From an uncultured Coriobacteriaceae bacterium (GTDB lineage: Bacteria; Actinomycetota; Coriobacteriia; Coriobacteriales; Atopobiaceae), in NCBI GenBank assembly GCA_902786015.1, contig CADAAU010000006.1:62001-126000 (forward strand): DNA of 64,000 nt. Direction: 5' to 3'. Each line of letters opens with the position of its first letter. The first letter of the stretch is position 1. This document shows, one piece after another, positions 59,154 to 64,000 of this stretch. Below the pieces are notes generated by a model. That model worked only from the letters and a program-made list of their open reading frames with translations, was not told the origin of the DNA and searched no databases. Position numbers and translations under genes: made by a program.

Positions 59154-60263
59154 ATGAACACACACGTCAGGCGCGTGCTGATAGCATTCGGCGTGGTCTT
59201 TGCAGTAATCGTCCTTGTCGTAGGAGGCTATACTGCCTATCTCTCGATTACCTACAACCGCATTCCCGACGGAGAGAGCGTCGACGTCGCCAACAATGTC
59301 GATGGGGCAACCATCGCAGCAGGCAAAGACTACACTGTACTCACCTACAATATAGGTTTTGGTGCGTACACACCTGACTACACGTTCTTTATGGACGAGG
59401 GCATCATGAAGGACGGAACAAAGACGGTTGGCAAGCATTCGGTCGCATCGAGCAAAGAGAGCGTCCAGGCCTGCACGGATGGAGCAATCGACGTGATTGC
59501 ACATGCGAATCCGGATTTCGTGCTGCTGCAAGAGATCGATGTCGATTCGACGCGCAGCTATGGTGTGAACCAACGGGATGCTATCTGCTCGGCATTCGGC
59601 GATAAGGGCGCTGCCTTCGCGACCAACTTTCATTCCGCGTTTCTTGCGTATCCGTTCCTTGAGCCGCACGGCATCGTCAACGCGGGGCTATTGTCGCTCT
59701 CGGGCACGCATGTCGATTCGGCCGTCCGGCGCACCTACCCCATTGACGAGGAATTCCCGACGAAGTTCTTTGACCTCGATCGCTGTTTCCTTGTGGAACG
59801 ACTTCCGGTAGACAACGGAAAGGAACTCGTGCTCGTAAACAGCCACATGTCGGCCTACGATGAGGGCGGCATCATTCGAGAGGCCCAGATGGAGCTCTTG
59901 ATGGGTGTGCTCCAACAAGAATATGCTGAGGGCGACTATGTTATAGCTGGCGGTGACTGGAATCACGCGCTATGCGGAACCGAGTCGCTGTACAAATCGA
60001 TGCAGGACACCCCTCCGTGGTTGGCCACGTTCGACGAAGGCCTGCTGCCCAAAGGCTTCTCGGTCGTTCGTCCCACCAACTTGCCCGAGGTCGCGACATG
60101 TCGAGGCGCCGACATTGCCTACGAGCCAGGCGTCAACTACCAAGTCACGATTGATGGGTTTATCGTCTCCGACAACGTCAAGGCAAGCGCCACAAACATC
60201 GACACTGGCTACGCATATAGTGATCACAACCCAGTCGAACTCACTTTTTCGCTCGGCAACTGA
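59154..60263 (+). CDS. Membrane-anchored endonuclease/exonuclease/phosphatase family protein
   Basis: A 369-residue protein with one N-terminal membrane helix (VLIAFGVVFAVIVLVVGGY) and an extracellular EEP domain: YNIGFGAY, LLQEIDVDS with the metal-binding Glu, VNSHMSAYD, GGDWNHAL and the final YSDHNPVEL with the catalytic Asp-His. Such domains cleave phosphodiesters in nucleic acids, inositol phosphates or sphingolipids; the substrate here is unknown. The ATG has GGGGGTG six bases upstream; GTG at 59145 is an alternative. A stronger site (AAGGAGGG) serves an ATG at 59132 in another phase, possibly a short leader or a sign of a frameshift. Confidence 0.85.
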   Translation: MNTHVRRVLIAFGVVFAVIVLVVGGYTAYLSITYNRIPDGESVDVANNVDGATIAAGKDYTVLTYNIGFGAYTPDYTFFMDEGIMKDGTKTVGKHSVASSKESVQACTDGAIDVIAHANPDFVLLQEIDVDSTRSYGVNQRDAICSAFGDKGAAFATNFHSAFLAYPFLEPHGIVNAGLLSLSGTHVDSAVRRTYPIDEEFPTKFFDLDRCFLVERLPVDNGKELVLVNSHMSAYDEGGIIREAQMELLMGVLQQEYAEGDYVIAGGDWNHALCGTESLYKSMQDTPPWLATFDEGLLPKGFSVVRPTNLPEVATCRGADIAYEPGVNYQVTIDGFIVSDNVKASATNIDTGYAYSDHNPVELTFSLGN

Positions 60264-60512
60264 TTGACCCCATACATTGGCTCTGGAGAGCTCCGTCTCC
60301 AAGGGCGGGTACTACGAAGACCCGGACTATCGGCATGTCCTTTAGAAATACTCAAGAAGATTGGCTGTCCGCAGCTATTACCTATGCGGATCGTGCATGG
60401 TAGAGACGCTATACAATGATGCGTCGTCGACAAACAGGTGCCACTCTTCGTAACGAATAGGAGACCAAAGAAATATAATGCCCTCTATCTTATCGTTCGT
60501 ACGGAGGTCGAC
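60264..60512. other. Intergenic stretch, possibly decayed coding sequence
   Basis: One plus-strand frame reads SKGGYYEDPDYRHVL, a stop, then KYSRRLAVRSYYL, which looks protein-like but is broken. No promoter or terminator identified with confidence. Confidence 0.3.
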
Positions 60513-61532
60513 ATGCACTCCAAACATCGAATCGCATCCTTGTTTGTTCTGCTCCTCGCACTTGCTTCCATGCTGTCCACGCCGTGCTATCGGTGCCGGC
60601 TGTGACGCCGAGGACAATAACTGGATCGCCATCGAGGGCGACACCGACGGCAATGGCAGCCGTGGTCTCACCATAACGGCTGACTCAGGCGGCGGAACAA
60701 CAGCGGGCATTGGCTCCGGGTCCGAAGACTGCGGCAACATCACCATAAAGAACGCGACCGTCAAGGCATGGGGCGACGGCTCGGCAGCAGACATTGGCAC
60801 AGGCGGCAACTGGGGCAATGGCGGCAAGATTTCATCTGTTGACATAGAGAACTGTAGGATCGAAACAAAGGGCACGAACAAGACGGGCGCGGGCATCGGC
60901 GCTGGTCAGGGCTGCGAGTGCAAGAACATCACCATCAAGGATAGTGAGCGCTACGGGAACGCCATCGGAGAGGGCATGGGCGTGTACTTCTTCTTTTGGG
61001 AGAACTACGGCGACATGGACTCGATCACAATCGAGAACTCCACCATCGAGGCCACCTGGGACAGGGCGTCCGGTAGCAATAGCATGAAGGGTTCCTCTGC
61101 GGCGGGCATCGGATCGTGCACGAACGGTCGCAGGACGATCAGGCGACCTTCGAGTACTTTGCCGGGGTAAAGGTGGACGACGAGGTGCTGTCCGCAACCG
61201 CATACGACGCAAAGTCGGGCAGCGTCGTGCTCAGCCTCAAGTCGAGCTACCTGCAGGGGTTGTCCGCAGGCACGCATACGCTCGAGCCCCAGTTCGACGA
61301 CGGGACGGCCCAAAAGGCGAGCTTCACGATTGCCGATGCCAAGGATGGCAACAAAACGAACGGGCCGGACGAACCGGATAGCACGGCGCGCCAGAATGCC
61401 GGCACGACCAAGGCCGCCGGCGTGACCACAAACCGTGCGACCCTTCCGAATACGACCGACCCGTCGTTCTGCGCGCTGTCCTTAGCTCTCTTGGGTGCCG
61501 CAGTGCTCATCCTGCGTCGCGCGACCAGCTGA
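60513..61532 (+). pseudogene. Frameshifted surface protein: signal peptide, glycine-rich helix repeats, LPXTG-like tail
   Basis: An ATG after GGAGG starts a clean signal peptide (RIASLFVLLLALASMLS) in one phase, which soon hits a stop. A second phase then carries repeats such as TAGIGSGSEDCGNITIKNA and GAGIGAGQGCECKNITIKD. Near 61110 the first phase resumes with FEYFAGVKVDDEVL, GTHTLEPQFDDGTAQKA and ends LPNTTD, a hydrophobic helix and RRATS. LPNTT is close to the sortase LPXTG signal. Two frameshifts and likely internal deletions make this a decayed wall-anchored protein, though each block is well preserved. Confidence 0.75.
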
Positions 61533-61539
61533 CGGTGGA

Positions 61540-61569
61540 GCGCCGGGCGATTTTACCATCGCCTGGCGC
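61540..61569. terminator. Hairpin between the pseudogene and the EAL gene
   Basis: GCGCCGGGCGAT and ATCGCCTGGCGC pair with one G-T around TTTACC. Could end transcription from either side. Confidence 0.5.
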
Positions 61570-61687
61570 GTAGGCGGCAGACGGGTCCTTTGCACGGTGG
61601 CAACGACTACGGGACTGCCGAGCAGACCGCCAGGCTATTGGGACCGAAGCGCGCGGAGCATCTGTTCAGGGCCAAGTCGATGACGGC

Positions 61688-64000
61688 CTACGCAATCGAG
61701 AGGATGGCAATCACGATCGCCGCGGTGCCCGTGACGGGGTTGGTGCGAATGTGCCTCATCAAGCAGCTGGCAACAGATCCGTTAGGCAGCACCTCGTCAA
61801 AGAAGACGCGACTCCCCTTGCTGTTGCAACACTCCAGCGCATGCCCTCTAAAAAAGGACTCCGCCGCCATTGGAACCGCACTTGGAGCCGAAGGTGCATA
61901 GGAAAGGCTCGGCCAGAAGTTGCGCTTCATGAAGTCACGGAACGACTGGTTGGTGCGCACGAATCGCACCGCTTCGTCCGAGACCTCCATAACGGCCATA
62001 GGCACGGTACTAAAGGCGTTCGGCATCGTTTTGTCATCTTCGCTAATAACAACGGACAAGTCATGCAGGTTAACCTTACCTATGCCCTCAAAGTAATCGG
62101 ACTCTTCTGGGTTCTCGTAGGCAATCTGGATTCCCTTCCGATTCCGTTCGGCTATCTCGCTCAGCGATATTGCCTTGCAGTAGTAGTAACCCTGCAGCTT
62201 GGAACAGCCGATCTCGCGCAGGAAACGCACCTGGTCCTCGGTCTCCACGCCTTCACAGATAGTGTCTACGCCCATCGCGGTGGCCATTCTCATAAGGTCC
62301 ACGAGGACGATCTTGCTGTTCCTGCCCTCATCGAGCCTGCGCATGAAGCTCATATCGAACTTGATGAGGTCGAACTCAATACTTTGGAGGAAGTCGAGGG
62401 ATGAGTAGCCGCTCCCAAAGTCGTCGATCCACACCGGGAATCCCAGATTTCGGAAGCGCTCGATCTGTCCCTTCATGAAATCGAAGTCTCTGCCAATGAC
62501 GCTTTCGGTAATCTCGATCGTAATCATGTTGTGCGCGATCCCAGCAGCATCAACCCTCGCGCATGTCTCCTCCACGATGTCGCACGAGTCAAAGTCGGAA
62601 CGAGACAGGTTGATGGAGTGAGGCACTACGGTTAGACCCATCTCTTGCTGAGACTTCATCTTGAGCAGCGCCTGATTAAGAACGTAGAGGTCCAGGCGAT
62701 GGATGAGGCCCGCCCCCTCGAGCGCCGGAATAAAATCGCCTGGCGATATGAAACCCTTGTTGGGATCAAACCAGCGCGAAAGCGCCTCCTCGTCGCACAC
62801 CTTTCCGCTCACGGCACGCACGATGGGCTGGTAATAGACCTGAATCCATTGCTTTTCGAGCGCCTCGTCAAAATGGCTGATTACGTAGCGGAGCACATCG
62901 AGCTGCTGCTTCATGCTCATCTCGAAATAGGAGAAGCCCGAGAGGTACGAGCCGCGACGCTGGTCGCAGGCATACTTGGCACGATCACAAGCAACACTCA
63001 CGTCAACGTTGCCCAAATCGTTTCGATAGATGCCCACGCTTATCGGCACGGCCTTTCCGCAATTGGCGTGCTTGCAGTCCTCGAGTACGGCCCAAAGCCG
63101 CTCTTCCAGGTTTTCTTCGTCGCTTACCGCAGCAAAGTGGTCTTGTCCAAAGCGACCCGTCAACCTCGAGCCAAAGTGGCGAGCAAGAATGTGCGCCACG
63201 TCCGCAATGAGCCTGTCGCCTTCGTCAAAGCCGAACTGACGGTTGTAATGCTTCATGCCCCCAAGGTTGAAGTAGAGCATGACGGGATGCTTTCCGCACG
63301 CGACCAACCGATTGCGCTCCTCAAGCGCAAGCTCAAAGAAATGTCGCTGATTGGGCAGGCCCGTAAGATCGTCGGTATTAATCCGACGATTGAGGTCGTC
63401 GAAGTCCTCTTGAATCTGGTCGCGCATCCTTCTGAAGGCAGTCGTGAGGGCACCCACCTCGTCATTGCTCCTATAGTTGAGCTCCACGTCATAATCTGCG
63501 TCCGCCAACCGTTGCGATGCGGCGGTCAGGCGCTTGAGCGGGTCGGTAAGGCGACCCATAACCAAGAAGCCCAGCAAGGCAATGGCCAACACCACGGTAA
63601 TCGCGATTGGCAGGATTGTGTGTGTCAGCGCCCGGGAAGACGCGTTGATCTCTTCCATCGAGGCAACGACCACGAGCTTCATACCCGTGGAGAGCGTCGT
63701 GAAGGACATCTGACGATCGATGCCTGTAGAGCTCTTATAGCGTATTAGCATGCCCGCGCTGTCATCGCGCTTGAAAACTTCGCTGTCGATCGACGAGGCA
63801 AGCGTGCTGCCCATATTGAGCTCCGGATGATAGATTACGGTTCCGTCCGCATTGAGCAAGCAGGCAAAGCCCGTATCATACACATGGATGGAGCTCACGA
63901 GCTTAACGATGGTATCCAGCGGGATGTCCATTCCCAACAGCCCGATAAAGGTCCCCGACTTGTAGATGGGAACGACGTAGGAGCATATGAGCATCTCGTT
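61688..64000 (-). CDS. Cache-HAMP-GGDEF-EAL cyclic-di-GMP protein with PAS-like tail (5' end outside window)
   Basis: At least 770 residues visible. The start shows the end of an extracellular Cache sensor (GLLGMDIPLDTI, GFACLLNADGTVIYHPE), a membrane helix (LPIAITVVLAIALLGFLVMG), and HAMP. The GGDEF domain is degenerate: the signature position reads GRFGQDHF, so synthesis of c-di-GMP is unlikely. The EAL domain keeps its catalytic set: EEALSRW, INLSR, IEITES, IDDFGSGYSS, IKFDMSF, EGVETEDQ, KLQGYYY, so it should hydrolyse c-di-GMP. A C-terminal PAS-like region of ~130 residues follows (VRFVRTNQSFRDFMKRNF). The frame is open to the window edge. Confidence 0.9.
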   Translation of the reverse strand, partial: NEMLICSYVVPIYKSGTFIGLLGMDIPLDTIVKLVSSIHVYDTGFACLLNADGTVIYHPELNMGSTLASSIDSEVFKRDDSAGMLIRYKSSTGIDRQMSFTTLSTGMKLVVVASMEEINASSRALTHTILPIAITVVLAIALLGFLVMGRLTDPLKRLTAASQRLADADYDVELNYRSNDEVGALTTAFRRMRDQIQEDFDDLNRRINTDDLTGLPNQRHFFELALEERNRLVACGKHPVMLYFNLGGMKHYNRQFGFDEGDRLIADVAHILARHFGSRLTGRFGQDHFAAVSDEENLEERLWAVLEDCKHANCGKAVPISVGIYRNDLGNVDVSVACDRAKYACDQRRGSYLSGFSYFEMSMKQQLDVLRYVISHFDEALEKQWIQVYYQPIVRAVSGKVCDEEALSRWFDPNKGFISPGDFIPALEGAGLIHRLDLYVLNQALLKMKSQQEMGLTVVPHSINLSRSDFDSCDIVEETCARVDAAGIAHNMITIEITESVIGRDFDFMKGQIERFRNLGFPVWIDDFGSGYSSLDFLQSIEFDLIKFDMSFMRRLDEGRNSKIVLVDLMRMATAMGVDTICEGVETEDQVRFLREIGCSKLQGYYYCKAISLSEIAERNRKGIQIAYENPEESDYFEGIGKVNLHDLSVVISEDDKTMPNAFSTVPMAVMEVSDEAVRFVRTNQSFRDFMKRNFWPSLSYAPSAPSAVPMAAESFFRGHALECCNSKGSRVFFDEVLPNGSVASCLMRHIRTNPVTGTAAIVIAILSIA

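Noticed and set aside
60378..60896. 172-codon minus-strand frame upstream of and opposite the beta-helix pseudogene
   Set aside because: Mostly Pro/Ser-rich antisense of glycine repeats; its tail (FVDDASLYSVSTMH) looks protein-like but nothing supports a start or a family.

Overview
The window looks like chromosome from an anaerobic, mid-GC Gram-positive bacterium, most probably an actinobacterium of the class Coriobacteriia (gut or mucosal type). The basis is indirect: an electron-bifurcating NuoE/NuoF/GltD-type flavin complex, an EFR1-type flavodoxin/ferredoxin fusion, a Cof-HAD/GH1/Fic/DUF3737 gene set, lipobox lipoproteins, a decayed LPXTG-like surface protein, and two giant secreted proteins that end in ChW repeats. 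Genus cannot be decided from the sequence alone. No rRNA, tRNA, CRISPR array, prophage or intact insertion sequence was seen.

Layout. 0-7.3 kb: tail of a ClC chloride channel, trxB, nrdR-dut (4-bp overlap) and a three-gene bifurcating-transhydrogenase-like operon. 7.4-10.6 kb: a complete pantothenate operon panG-panB-panC-panD with a good promoter. 10.6-13.4 kb: a TPP-riboswitch-controlled ABC importer for a thiamin precursor, converging on panD through a REP-like hairpin. 13.4-19.3 kb: accessory, partly decayed stretch with a GNAT, thymidine kinase, a very acidic Pro/Glu repeat protein, an EFR1 protein, and fragments of an alpha/beta hydrolase and a DsbA-like protein. 19.3-33.8 kb: a lone MglB-like lipoprotein, YihY, a 6-phospho-beta-glucosidase, a LysR-hydrolase pair, an HD-GYP protein, an iron-sulfur flavoprotein, DUF3737, an MBL-fold hydrolase, a Fic protein behind a palindromic operator, a Cof-type HAD and a GNAT fused to a molybdenum-cofactor-carrier (SLOG-like) domain.

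33.9-59 kb is dominated by two divergent paralogues, 3390 and 3875 residues. Each has a signal peptide, a right-handed beta-helix, a class-3-lipase-like domain with a GYSRAG nucleophile elbow, a chitobiase-C-like domain, a tandem of ~445-residue Ig/InlB-like superunits (three copies in one, four in the other), a Rib/MBG-like pair, and six C-terminal ChW repeats. They enclose an MFS transporter, a Cof-HAD and luxS. This pair is the best candidate for an undescribed system: a very long cell-surface fibre carrying a hydrolase near its tip. 59-64 kb: a membrane-anchored endonuclease/exonuclease/phosphatase protein, a frameshifted beta-helix surface-protein pseudogene, and the 3' part of a Cache-HAMP-GGDEF-EAL protein.

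Dispersed structure: four hairpins share a GGGGA-TAC-TCCCC type core (2.9, 29.8, 45.5 and 47.3 kb), and two longer REP-like palindromes lie at 10.6 and 46.6 kb. All lie between genes, mostly at gene 3' ends. Start codons were chosen by ribosome binding site and family length, so several genes are shorter than their maximal open frame.
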